From assembly GCF_006717075.1 (NCBI RefSeq), contig NZ_VFQC01000002.1:124001-188000 (forward strand): 64,000 nucleotides of DNA, in the 5' to 3' direction. Shown piece by piece: positions 45,316 through 53,006 of this stretch (position 1 is its first letter; every line of letters begins with the position of its first letter). The translations under genes were made by a program, and so were the position numbers. The notes under the pieces were generated by a model. The model worked only from the letters and a program-made list of their open reading frames with translations, searched no databases and had not been told where the DNA came from. The stretch comes from Haloactinospora alba (GTDB lineage: Bacteria; Actinomycetota; Actinomycetes; Streptosporangiales; Streptosporangiaceae).

Positions 45316-46464
45316 CTACGGCACCGTGGACACCCAGCGCGCACCGGCCGAGGGGACGGCCTCGAAGGCGACCGGCGGGGTGAACCCCGCGCCGCGGAAC
45401 GCGTCGCGCACCGCCGCCGTGCAGGACTGCGCCCGGTGGGCCTCGACCAGGGCGATGGCGCAGCCGCCGAACCCCGCCCCCGTGATGCGCGCGCCCAGCG
45501 CCCCCGCCTCCAGGGCCGCGTCCACGGCGGTGTCCACCTCCGGCGCGCTGACCTCGTAGTCGTCGCGCAGTGAGGCGTGGGACGCGGTGAGCAGCGGGCC
45601 CACCTCGCGGGGTTGTCCCGCGTTCAGGAGCCGCACGGTCTCCAGCACCCGCTCGTTCTCGGTGACCACGTGGCGCACCCGGCGCCGCGTCCGTTCGTCG
45701 GGAAGCGCGTCGAGTGTTCCCGCGGCGTGCGGGTCGACGTCGCGCAGCGCCGGGACCCCCAGGGTCCGTGCGGCCCGCTCGCAGCAGCTGCGGCGCTGGG
45801 CGTACTCGCCGTCGACGAGCCGGTGCGGGGCGCGCGTGTCGATCGCCAGGAGCGCCAGCCCGTGCGCCGGCGGGTCGAACGGCACGTGCTCGGTCCGCGC
45901 CGAGCGCGTGTCCATGAACAGCGCGTGCCCGCCGGTGGCCAGCATCGCCGCGGTCTGGTCCAGCGTCCCGCACGGCATCCCCACGAACTCGCTCTCGGCG
46001 CGCTGGGCCGTGCGGGCGATGTCCGACCTGTCGCTGCCGATGCCGTACAGGTGCACCATCGCCAGGGCGCTGGCGCAGGTCATCGCCGCGGAGGAGGACA
46101 GTCCCGCACCGGTCGGGACGGCGCTGTCCACGAGGAGGTCCATCCCGCCGACGTGGTGGCCGGCCCGTGTCAGCGCCCAGGCGGACCCGGCGGGGTAGGC
46201 CGCCCAGCCGGACAGCGCCCCCGGTTCCAGGTCGGTGACGGGGATCTCCGCGCCGCGGGGCTCCTGGCGCGACCGCAGCCGCAGCGTCCCGTCGGTGCGC
46301 CGGGCGGCGGCCACGGACAGGACGCGGTCCAGCGCGAAGGGCAGCGCGAACCCGTCGTTGTAGTCGGTGTGTTCGCCGATGAGGTTGATCCGCCCCGGAG
46401 CCGCCCACACACCCTCGGGCGGGTATCCGAAGACCTCCGCGAACGATTCCTGGACACCGCTCAC
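45316..46464 (-). CDS. galK: Galactokinase
   Basis: A 382-residue GHMP kinase that phosphorylates galactose at C1. The galactokinase signature PGRINLIGEHTDYNDGFALP is at residues ~23-42, the ATP loop is PTGAGLSSSAA, and the third GHMP motif is ITGAGFGGCAIAL. GTG 46464 overlaps the galE stop (GTGA). It is the last gene of the DeoR-galT-galE-galK operon (Leloir pathway). Confidence 0.97.
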   Translation of the reverse strand: MSGVQESFAEVFGYPPEGVWAAPGRINLIGEHTDYNDGFALPFALDRVLSVAAARRTDGTLRLRSRQEPRGAEIPVTDLEPGALSGWAAYPAGSAWALTRAGHHVGGMDLLVDSAVPTGAGLSSSAAMTCASALAMVHLYGIGSDRSDIARTAQRAESEFVGMPCGTLDQTAAMLATGGHALFMDTRSARTEHVPFDPPAHGLALLAIDTRAPHRLVDGEYAQRRSCCERAARTLGVPALRDVDPHAAGTLDALPDERTRRRVRHVVTENERVLETVRLLNAGQPREVGPLLTASHASLRDDYEVSAPEVDTAVDAALEAGALGARITGAGFGGCAIALVEAHRAQSCTAAVRDAFRGAGFTPPVAFEAVPSAGARWVSTVP

Positions 46465-47420
46465 CGCGCCCCTCCCCGCTCCCGGGCGAACGCCCAGGCG
46501 TCGGCGACGATGTCCCCGATGGTGCTGCGGGGTTCCCAGCCGAGTTCGTGCCGGGCGCGTTCGTTGGAGGCCACGAGCACCGCCGGGTCGCCCGGTCTGC
46601 GCGGCCCCGCCACGGCGGGTACGGGGTGGCCCGTGACCCGCCGGACGGCGTCGAGCACCTCCCGGACGGTGCACCCGCTTCCGGTTCCGAGGTTGTAGAC
46701 GCGGAAGGTGCCGGGCTGGGCCCGGTCGAGGGCGCGCAGGTGGGCGTCGGCGAGGTCGGACACGTGGAGGTAGTCGCGCACGGCCGACCCGTCCCGGGTG
46801 GGGTAGTCGGTGCCGTGGATCCGGGCGTGCTCCTCCCGGCCGCTAGCCACCCGAAGCAGATTGGGCACCAGGTGCGTCTCCGGGTCGTGCCGCTCCCCGT
46901 ACCGGCCGCGGGCGCCGGCGACGTTGAAGTAGCGCAGGCTCACCGCGCCGATGCCGTAGGCGGCGGACCAGGACTCCAGCATCCGGTCGGCCGCGAGCTT
47001 GCTGTCCCCGTAGGGGTTGGTGGCGAGTGCGGGCGCGGTCTCGGGCACCGGGACCGTGTCGGGTTCGCCGTACACGGCCGCCGTGGAGGAGAGGACCACG
47101 CGCCCGGTGCCGTGCCGCCGGACGGCGTCCAACAGGGCGAGCGTGCCGGAGACGTTGGTGCGCCAGTACGGTCGCGGATCCCGGGTGGACTCGCTCACCA
47201 GGGATTTCGCGGCGAAGTGCAGGACGGCGTCGTAGGAGGGGTCCAGCACGTCTCCCGCCTCGGTGAGGTCGGCCTCGGCGAGCGAGGCGCCGGGCGGCAC
47301 CGCGTCGCGGTGGCCGGTGGAGAGGTCGTCGAGGACGGTGACCGTGTGCCCGGCGTCCAGCAGAAGCGCGGCGACCACGCTGCCGACGTAGCCGGCGCCG
47401 CCGGTTACCAGCAGTTTCAC
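46461..47420 (-). CDS. galE: UDP-glucose 4-epimerase
   Basis: A 319-residue short-chain dehydrogenase/reductase that interconverts UDP-galactose and UDP-glucose. The NAD loop is VTGGAGYVGSV, the catalytic pair is in LSSTAAVYGE and NPYGDSK (Y-x-x-x-K), and RYFNVAGA is typical of GalE. GTG 47420 overlaps the galT stop, and its own stop overlaps galK. Confidence 0.95.
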   Translation of the reverse strand: MKLLVTGGAGYVGSVVAALLLDAGHTVTVLDDLSTGHRDAVPPGASLAEADLTEAGDVLDPSYDAVLHFAAKSLVSESTRDPRPYWRTNVSGTLALLDAVRRHGTGRVVLSSTAAVYGEPDTVPVPETAPALATNPYGDSKLAADRMLESWSAAYGIGAVSLRYFNVAGARGRYGERHDPETHLVPNLLRVASGREEHARIHGTDYPTRDGSAVRDYLHVSDLADAHLRALDRAQPGTFRVYNLGTGSGCTVREVLDAVRRVTGHPVPAVAGPRRPGDPAVLVASNERARHELGWEPRSTIGDIVADAWAFARERGGAR

Positions 47421-48496
47421 TGTGCGGCCTCCCGAAGTCGTTGCGCAGTGGTCTCGGGGAGGACGTCGTTGACGAACACCCCCATGGCGGCCTCGGAGCC
47501 GGCCAGGTACTTGAGTTTGTCGGGTGCGCGGCGGACGGAGAAGAGTTCCAGGTGCAGGTAGGCCAGGTCACGCCGCGAACGCACGGGGGCCTGGTGCCAG
47601 GCGGCGACGTAGGGCAGGGGCTGGCCGAACAGCCGGTCCATGCGTCCCAGGAGGTCGAGGTAGAGGACGCTGAGGTCGTCGCATTCCTCCTCGGTCAGTT
47701 CCGGCAGGTCGCCGACGCGGCGGTTGGGGTAAACCTGCAGTTCGACCGGCCAGCGCGCGGCGGAGGGGACGAAGGCCGTCCAGTACTCGGTCCTGCGCAC
47801 GATCCGGGTTCCGGCGTGCTGCTCGGCGCGCAGCGTGTCGGCGAAGAGATTGTTGCCGGTGCGTTCCTGGTAGCGCCGGGCCGCGTCGAGTGTGCGGCGG
47901 GTCCGGGGGGTGAGGAAAGGGTAGGCGTAGATCTGCCCGTGAGGGTGGTGCAGGGTCACCCCGATCTCGGCACCGCGGTTCTCGAAGCAGAACACCTGCC
48001 GCACCCCGGGGAGTTCGGACAGCTCGCGGGTGCGGTCGGCCCACACGTCGACGATGGTGCGGACCCGGTCCGGGGAGAGGTCCACGAACGAGGCGTCGTG
48101 CTCGTCGGCGAAGCACAGCACCTCGCAGCGCCCCTCACCCGTCGCCCGGGGCACGGGCAGATCATCGGCGCCGCCGGGAGGGGCCTCGCCGTACGACAGG
48201 GCCGGGAACCGGTTCTCGAAGGTCACCACGTCGTAGGAGGAGGCGGGGATCTCGGTGTGGCGCTCGGCGGTCGAGGGGCACAGCGGGCAGGCGTCGCTGG
48301 CGGGCAGGTGGGTGCGCCCCTGCCGGTGGGCGGCCATGACCACCCACTCCTCCGTCAGCGGGTCGAACCGCAGTTCCGAGGCTGTCGGCGGCGGGGCGGA
48401 GGGGCGCGGGTCCCGGAGTTCCCGGTGCGGGCTGCCGGACTCGTCGAAGTAGATGATCTCGCGCCCGTCGGCCAGCCGCGCGGGTGTCTTCCTCAT
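47417..48496 (-). CDS. galT: Galactose-1-phosphate uridylyltransferase
   Basis: A 359-residue HIT-superfamily enzyme that exchanges UMP between UDP-glucose and galactose-1-phosphate. The active-site LHHPHGQIYAYP contains the H-P-H-x-Q nucleophile His. An N-terminal zinc-type Cys pair is in ACPLCPS and the region FENRFPAL is conserved. ATG 48496 overlaps the upstream regulator stop (ATGA). Confidence 0.96.
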   Translation of the reverse strand: MRKTPARLADGREIIYFDESGSPHRELRDPRPSAPPPTASELRFDPLTEEWVVMAAHRQGRTHLPASDACPLCPSTAERHTEIPASSYDVVTFENRFPALSYGEAPPGGADDLPVPRATGEGRCEVLCFADEHDASFVDLSPDRVRTIVDVWADRTRELSELPGVRQVFCFENRGAEIGVTLHHPHGQIYAYPFLTPRTRRTLDAARRYQERTGNNLFADTLRAEQHAGTRIVRRTEYWTAFVPSAARWPVELQVYPNRRVGDLPELTEEECDDLSVLYLDLLGRMDRLFGQPLPYVAAWHQAPVRSRRDLAYLHLELFSVRRAPDKLKYLAGSEAAMGVFVNDVLPETTAQRLREAAQ

Positions 48497-49287
48497 TGCG
48501 GCGTCCGCTCCTCGTCGCTGTCGGCGATGCGCAGGTTCCCCACGTGCTCGGCGAGGGTCTCGCGGGCCGGGGTGGCGAGCCGGGAGTCGGTGACGAGCAC
48601 GTCGCAGCGGCTCAGCGGGGCGATCGTGCTGAGGCCGACGGTTCCCCACTTGGTGTGGTCGGCGACCACGACGAGGCTGCGGGCCGCCTCCACCAGCGCC
48701 TTGTTGGTCTCGGCCTCCATGAGGTTGGGGGTGGTGAACCCAGCGCGCTCCTGTATCCCGTGCACCCCGAGGATGAGCACGTCCAGGTGCAGGCTGCGCA
48801 CGGTGGTCAGGGCGAGCGGCCCCACGAGGGCGTCCGAGGGGGTGCGGAACCCGCCGGTGAGCGCGACGGTCTGGTCGGGGCGTCCGGGCCGGTAGAACAC
48901 GTCGGCCACCCGCGGGCTGTTGGTGACCACCGTCAGCCCGGGAGTGTCGCGCAGGTACTCGGCGACGGTGCGGGTCGTGGTGCCGGCGGACAGCCCCACC
49001 GCGCTGTCGGGCTCGACCAACCGCGCGGCCTCGCGGGCGATCTCGTGCTTCTCGCGTTCCTCACGCTCCGACTTGGCCTCGAAGCCGGGTTCCTCCGTGC
49101 TGGCGCCCTGGGGGGTCACGGCGCCGCCGTGCACCTTGCGGATCGCTCCCCGGCTCTCCAGGACGTCCAGGTCGCGCCGGATGGTCATGTCCGAGACCGC
49201 GAAGTCCTCGACGAGGTCGGTGACCCGCACACCGCCCGACTGCTGCACCTTCTCGACTATCAGCTCCTGCCGCTGCGCGGCCAGCAT
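48493..49287 (-). CDS. DeoR-family regulator of the gal operon
   Basis: A 264-residue DeoR/GlpR protein: N-terminal HTH with RVTDLVEDFAVSDMTIRRDL, then the sugar-phosphate sensor domain with GLSAGTTTRTVAEYL and VVVADHTKWG. It starts at ATG 49287 with GGGGGAG just upstream. As the first gene of the galTEK operon and divergent from the symporter gene, it most likely controls both in response to a galactose-derived phosphate. Confidence 0.94.
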   Translation of the reverse strand: MLAAQRQELIVEKVQQSGGVRVTDLVEDFAVSDMTIRRDLDVLESRGAIRKVHGGAVTPQGASTEEPGFEAKSEREEREKHEIAREAARLVEPDSAVGLSAGTTTRTVAEYLRDTPGLTVVTNSPRVADVFYRPGRPDQTVALTGGFRTPSDALVGPLALTTVRSLHLDVLILGVHGIQERAGFTTPNLMEAETNKALVEAARSLVVVADHTKWGTVGLSTIAPLSRCDVLVTDSRLATPARETLAEHVGNLRIADSDEERTPQ

Positions 49288-49759
49288 CCGCTCCCCCTCT
49301 CGTGCCTCCGTAAGACGCCCCTCCCCGGGCGCGCGGACACCACTCACACCTGTCTGTTCGTGTTGGATTGTGTTTGACTAAGTTTTCCCATGTCCGGGGC
49401 GGGTGTCAAACCCTCCAGTCCACCGGAAACGCCCCCCACCTCCCCGGACGCGGTGAAACGGGATCTCCGTACCCCACTCACCGGCGGTACCTCTCGCCCC
49501 ACTCGGCATCCGGCCGGACGCGGCACACCCCTCCCCATCCGGACACGTCCGGACATCCCCTTCTGTTCATTATTGATCGTAAGTGTTGACTAATTATGGA
49601 CAACGTGTAGATGATGTCCATGTTTCTGAGTGATTACTTTCACATGTGTTTGGGTGATTGCCGGTGAGAGGTGGCGACGCGCTCTCCCGGGTCATGTCCG
49701 TCCAACCCAACACCCCCGCACAGAGGTAAGGACGACGTTTTCAGAGAGGACTGGCCACC
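49288..49759. promoter_or_regulatory. Divergent gal/symporter control region with repeats
   Basis: This 472-base gene-free region separates the leftward gal operon and the rightward symporter gene. GTGTTTGACTAAG at 49370-49382 and GTGTTGACTAAT at 49583-49594 are near-repeats and candidate DeoR sites; TGTTT...TGATT motifs recur at 49621-49635 and 49647-49659. On the minus strand TTGACA (49409-49404) is a consensus -35 for the gal promoter. Confidence 0.55.
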
Positions 49760-51442
49760 GTGGACGCGCTAGCCCAAGAGCAGTTACGGCTGGACGCCAG
49801 CACGGTCGACTACGCGCTGCTGGCGCTGTACTTCGTGTTCGTGCTGGGCGTCGGCTTCATGGCCCGGCGTTCGATCTCCAACAGCCTGGACTTCTTCCTG
49901 TCCGGCCGGTCGCTTCCGGCCTGGGTCACCGGCCTGGCCTTCATCGCGGCCAACCTCGGCGCCATAGAGATCATCGGCATGTCGGCCAACGGCGCCGAGT
50001 ACGGCATGCCGACGATGCACTACTTCTGGGTCGGCGCCGTGCCGGCCATGCTGTTCCTCGCACTGGTGATGATGCCGTTCTACTACGGCTCCAGGGTGCG
50101 CAGCGTCCCGGAGTTCATGCGGCTGCGGTTCGGCCGGCCCGCCCACCTGGTCAACGGCATCAGCTTCGCGGCCGCCCAGATCCTCATCGCGGGTGTGAAC
50201 CTGTTCCTGCTGGCCAGCATCGTGAACCTGCTGCTGGGGTGGCCGCTGTGGCTGTCCCTCATCGTCTCCGCGCTCATCGTGCTCACCTACACCGCCCTCG
50301 GCGGGCTCTCCGCGGCGATCTACAACGAGGTGCTGCAGTTCTTCGTGATCGTCGGCGCGCTGCTGCCGCTGACACTGGTGGGGCTGCACAAGGTGGGCGG
50401 CTGGTCCGGGCTCGTCGAGCGGGTCAGCGAGAGTCCCGGCGGGGCCGAGCAGCTCTCGGCCTGGCCCGCCACCGAGCTCACCGGTTTCGGCAACAGCTTC
50501 CTCAGCGTCCTCGGCATCGTCTTCGGCCTCGGCTTCGTCCTCGCCTTCGGCTACTGGACGACGAACTTCGTCGAGGTGCAGCGCGCCATGGCCTCCAGGA
50601 GCATGTCGGCGGCCCAGCGGACCCCGATCATCGGCGCGTTCCCCAAACTGCTCATCCCGTTCATCGTGGTCATCCCGGGCATGATCGCCGGGGTGTCGGT
50701 CTCGGAGATCGTCACCCTCAAGGCCGGGGGCTCGGCCGACGTGGACTACAACGACGCGATCCTGCTGCTCATGCGGGACCTGCTGCCCAACGGCATCCTC
50801 GGCATCGCCCTAGCGGGGCTGCTGGCGTCCTTCATGGCCGGGATGGCGGCCAACCTGAGCTCGTTCAACACGGTGTTCACCTACGACATCTGGCAGTCCT
50901 ACGTCGTCAGGGACAAGCCCGACTCCTACTACCTGAGGATGGGACCGTGGGTCACCGCGGGAGCCACGGTCGGCGCGGTCGGCACGGCGTTCATCGCCTC
51001 CGGCTACGAGAACCTGATGGACTACCTGCAGCAGCTCTTCTCGTTCTTCAACGCGCCGTTGTTCGCCACCTTCATCCTCGGCATGTTCTGGAAGCGGATG
51101 ACCCCCACCGCCGGCTGGGTGGGGCTGGTGCTCGGGACCGGTTCGGCCGTGCTCGTGTTCTCCCTGGCCGAGACCGGCGTGCTCGACCTTCCCGGACAGG
51201 GCGCGAGCTTCGTCGGGGCGGGCGCCGCCTTCGTCGTCGACATCGTGGCCAGCATCTGCGTCAGCCTGGTGACCAGGCCCAAGGCCGACTCCGAGCTGGT
51301 CGGCCTGGTCTACTCCCTGACCCCCAAGGAGGACCGGACGGCCTCCACCACCGGGCAGGACTCGGGGTGGTACCGCAAGCCGGCGCTGATGGCCGGGCTC
51401 GTCCTCGCACTCACCATCGCGCTCAACCTCATCTTCGACTGA
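49760..51442 (+). CDS. Sodium:solute (sugar) symporter, SSS family
   Basis: A 560-residue integral membrane protein with about 14 hydrophobic segments. SGRSLPAWVTGLAFIAANLG and TYTALGGLSAAIYNEVLQFF are typical of sodium/sugar symporters of the SGLT type, and GYWTTNFVEVQRAM is conserved in the family. Its position opposite the gal operon points to galactose or a galactoside as substrate, driven by a sodium gradient. GTG 49760 follows GAGAGGA. Confidence 0.94.
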   Translation: MDALAQEQLRLDASTVDYALLALYFVFVLGVGFMARRSISNSLDFFLSGRSLPAWVTGLAFIAANLGAIEIIGMSANGAEYGMPTMHYFWVGAVPAMLFLALVMMPFYYGSRVRSVPEFMRLRFGRPAHLVNGISFAAAQILIAGVNLFLLASIVNLLLGWPLWLSLIVSALIVLTYTALGGLSAAIYNEVLQFFVIVGALLPLTLVGLHKVGGWSGLVERVSESPGGAEQLSAWPATELTGFGNSFLSVLGIVFGLGFVLAFGYWTTNFVEVQRAMASRSMSAAQRTPIIGAFPKLLIPFIVVIPGMIAGVSVSEIVTLKAGGSADVDYNDAILLLMRDLLPNGILGIALAGLLASFMAGMAANLSSFNTVFTYDIWQSYVVRDKPDSYYLRMGPWVTAGATVGAVGTAFIASGYENLMDYLQQLFSFFNAPLFATFILGMFWKRMTPTAGWVGLVLGTGSAVLVFSLAETGVLDLPGQGASFVGAGAAFVVDIVASICVSLVTRPKADSELVGLVYSLTPKEDRTASTTGQDSGWYRKPALMAGLVLALTIALNLIFD

Positions 51443-51454
51443 CGAGGAGTCGCA

Positions 51455-51736
51455 ATGAACACCGAAACCCCCGGTTCCGAGAGAGGCGGCCGCTCCGGCA
51501 GTGTGTTCGACATCCGGGTGGTGATCGCCCTGCTGTTCACCATCTACGGGGTGGTCCTGACCGGGTTGGGCATGTTCCAGTCGCCGGAGGAGCTCGACAA
51601 GGCGGCCGGCGTCAACATCAACCTGTGGTCGGGGCTCGGCATGCTCGCCTTCTCCGGCTTCCTCGCCTGCTGGGTGGCGCTGCGCCCCGTACGGATGCCC
51701 GAGGAGTCCTCCGACACCACCGAAAACTCCGAGTGA
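51455..51736 (+). CDS. Small two-helix membrane protein with the symporter
   Basis: A 93-residue protein with two membrane segments, VVIALLFTIYGVVLTGLGMF and GLGMLAFSGFLACWVALRP, and short charged ends. It starts 12 bases after the symporter stop with GAGGAG upstream, so it is co-translated and probably an accessory subunit. I do not know a tested function. Confidence 0.85.
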   Translation: MNTETPGSERGGRSGSVFDIRVVIALLFTIYGVVLTGLGMFQSPEELDKAAGVNINLWSGLGMLAFSGFLACWVALRPVRMPEESSDTTENSE

Positions 51737-51741
51737 CCCGC

Positions 51742-51772
51742 CCCTGCCCGGGGCACGCGGCCCCGGGCAGGG
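51742..51772 (+). terminator. 13-bp perfect hairpin after the symporter operon
   Basis: CCCTGCCCGGGGC (51742-51754) pairs exactly with 51760-51772 around the loop ACGCG, six bases after the stop of the small membrane protein gene. Confidence 0.8.
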
Positions 51773-52532
51773 CCACACGGGGGGACCACGCCGGCCCTGC
51801 CCCGAGCCGCACGGTTCCCAAGCCCCAGCCGCCGCGACCGCCGTCGCCGCGGCGCAGTTCCGCTGGGAGTGACGCGGGCCAGCGGGAACGGCCTCCCGGC
51901 GCCCCGACCCAACCGCGCATCCAGCGACACCACCGCATCGCTACGGAGCCGTCCTGGTCCCGCCACCGGAGCGTGGCCGTTCGCACCGGCGCGCAGAGCT
52001 CCGGATCTCGGTAGCCGCCGGTGTCGCGCGCAGGCTGCCTCGCGGCCGTGGCCTCGGACACCACCGGACCGGAGGACACCACGGAACGCGCACCCCTCAC
52101 CAGCGACGCCCGCAACCTGACCGAAAAATTCGGTACACACCGCATTAATTATATTTTTCCCTGATAGACATAATTGTCACCACACCCTTGAATTGCGCGC
52201 AAACCGGAGTTCCCTCAGTTTGTCATGTGACGGAAGTTTATAATGAGAATTCCGATGCCAGAAGAAACCCCATCGACCCGATTAGCACATGACCAGCGGG
52301 AGCGCAATCGGAACACAAAAATGGCCGAATTCGGACGCACCACACCCCACGTGCACCACCGCTCCCGCCACGCGGCCGAACACGAACCCGTGACCTGCAT
52401 TTTCCTCTGTCAGGAAACAATCGGACACGGAAACCGCGCCTGCGCGTTCCCCCCGAATATTCTTGCCCCGGCCGCGACGCACCGATTAGGGTTTTCACAC
52501 CCCCTGGAACACAACAGAAAAGGAGAGGGACA
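51773..52532. other. Gene-free stretch upstream of the bacteriocin operon
   Basis: I see no supported gene in 760 bases. Composition changes from GC-rich to AT-rich near 52130, with runs such as TTAATTATATTTTT at 52145-52158. Promoter(s) for the bacteriocin operon should lie in the AT-rich half (52130-52520). Confidence 0.45.
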
Positions 52533-52862
52533 ATGCCTCGCCTGACACCTGGATCCAACCCCCGGAAGAAAAGTATGGTGCGCCGCGCGGTGGCACCGGT
52601 TCTCCTGGCCGGAGGAATCGCCGCCTTCTCCGCGGGCGCGGCCTCCGCCGAGATCACCTACCCGCCCGAGGGCGGAAAGTGGGACCACGGCGCGGGCACG
52701 TCCTACGTATGGTCCGACTACCTCCACAACGGCACGTGCCACGGTTCCACCTCCGTCGGACGGTACACCGACAGGGACACCGCCGCCGCCGGAAGCTGGT
52801 CCATCACCGAGGCCCCCACCAAGCTGTTCGGTAACGAGAGCTACTACAGGACGACCTGCTGA
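52533..52862 (+). CDS. Lactococcin-972-family bacteriocin precursor
   Basis: A 109-residue secreted precursor. Two basic stretches (RKK, RR) precede a hydrophobic signal segment VAPVLLAGGIAAFSAG, with a likely cleavage after ASA at residue 39. The ~70-residue mature part has the lactococcin-972 pattern: GGKWDHGAGTSYVWSDY, then HNGTCHGSTSVG and AGSWSITEAP, and an aromatic end ESYYRTTC. Unlike lactococcin 972 it has two Cys that could form a disulfide. AAAAGGAGAGG precedes ATG 52533. The next two genes match the membrane and ATPase genes that accompany lactococcin-972 genes, supporting the call. Lactococcin 972 binds lipid II and blocks septum formation; the target here is untested. Confidence 0.88.
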   Translation: MPRLTPGSNPRKKSMVRRAVAPVLLAGGIAAFSAGAASAEITYPPEGGKWDHGAGTSYVWSDYLHNGTCHGSTSVGRYTDRDTAAAGSWSITEAPTKLFGNESYYRTTC

Positions 52863-52893
52863 GGCACACCCGCACCCGCTCGAGCACACGACG

Positions 52894-52930
52894 GTGTCCG
52901 CCGGCAGGGATGTATCCCGCCGGCGGACAC
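52894..52930 (+). terminator. Hairpin between bacteriocin and transporter genes
   Basis: GTGTCCGCCGGC (52894-52905) pairs with 52919-52930, and GGGA/TCCC extends the stem inside to a TGTA loop. It probably lowers read-through, so that more bacteriocin than transporter is made. Confidence 0.65.
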
Positions 52931-53006
52931 CCGCATCCACCACGCTCCCCGGCCCCGGCCCGAGCGCGCGAAGAACGCGACGTGGTCCTAGAAAACAGGC
53001 GGACCC

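Noticed and set aside
52243-52545. A 100-residue open frame ahead of the bacteriocin gene
   Set aside because: It has no ribosome binding site, biased composition, and overlaps the bacteriocin Shine-Dalgarno and start; more likely leader/promoter DNA.
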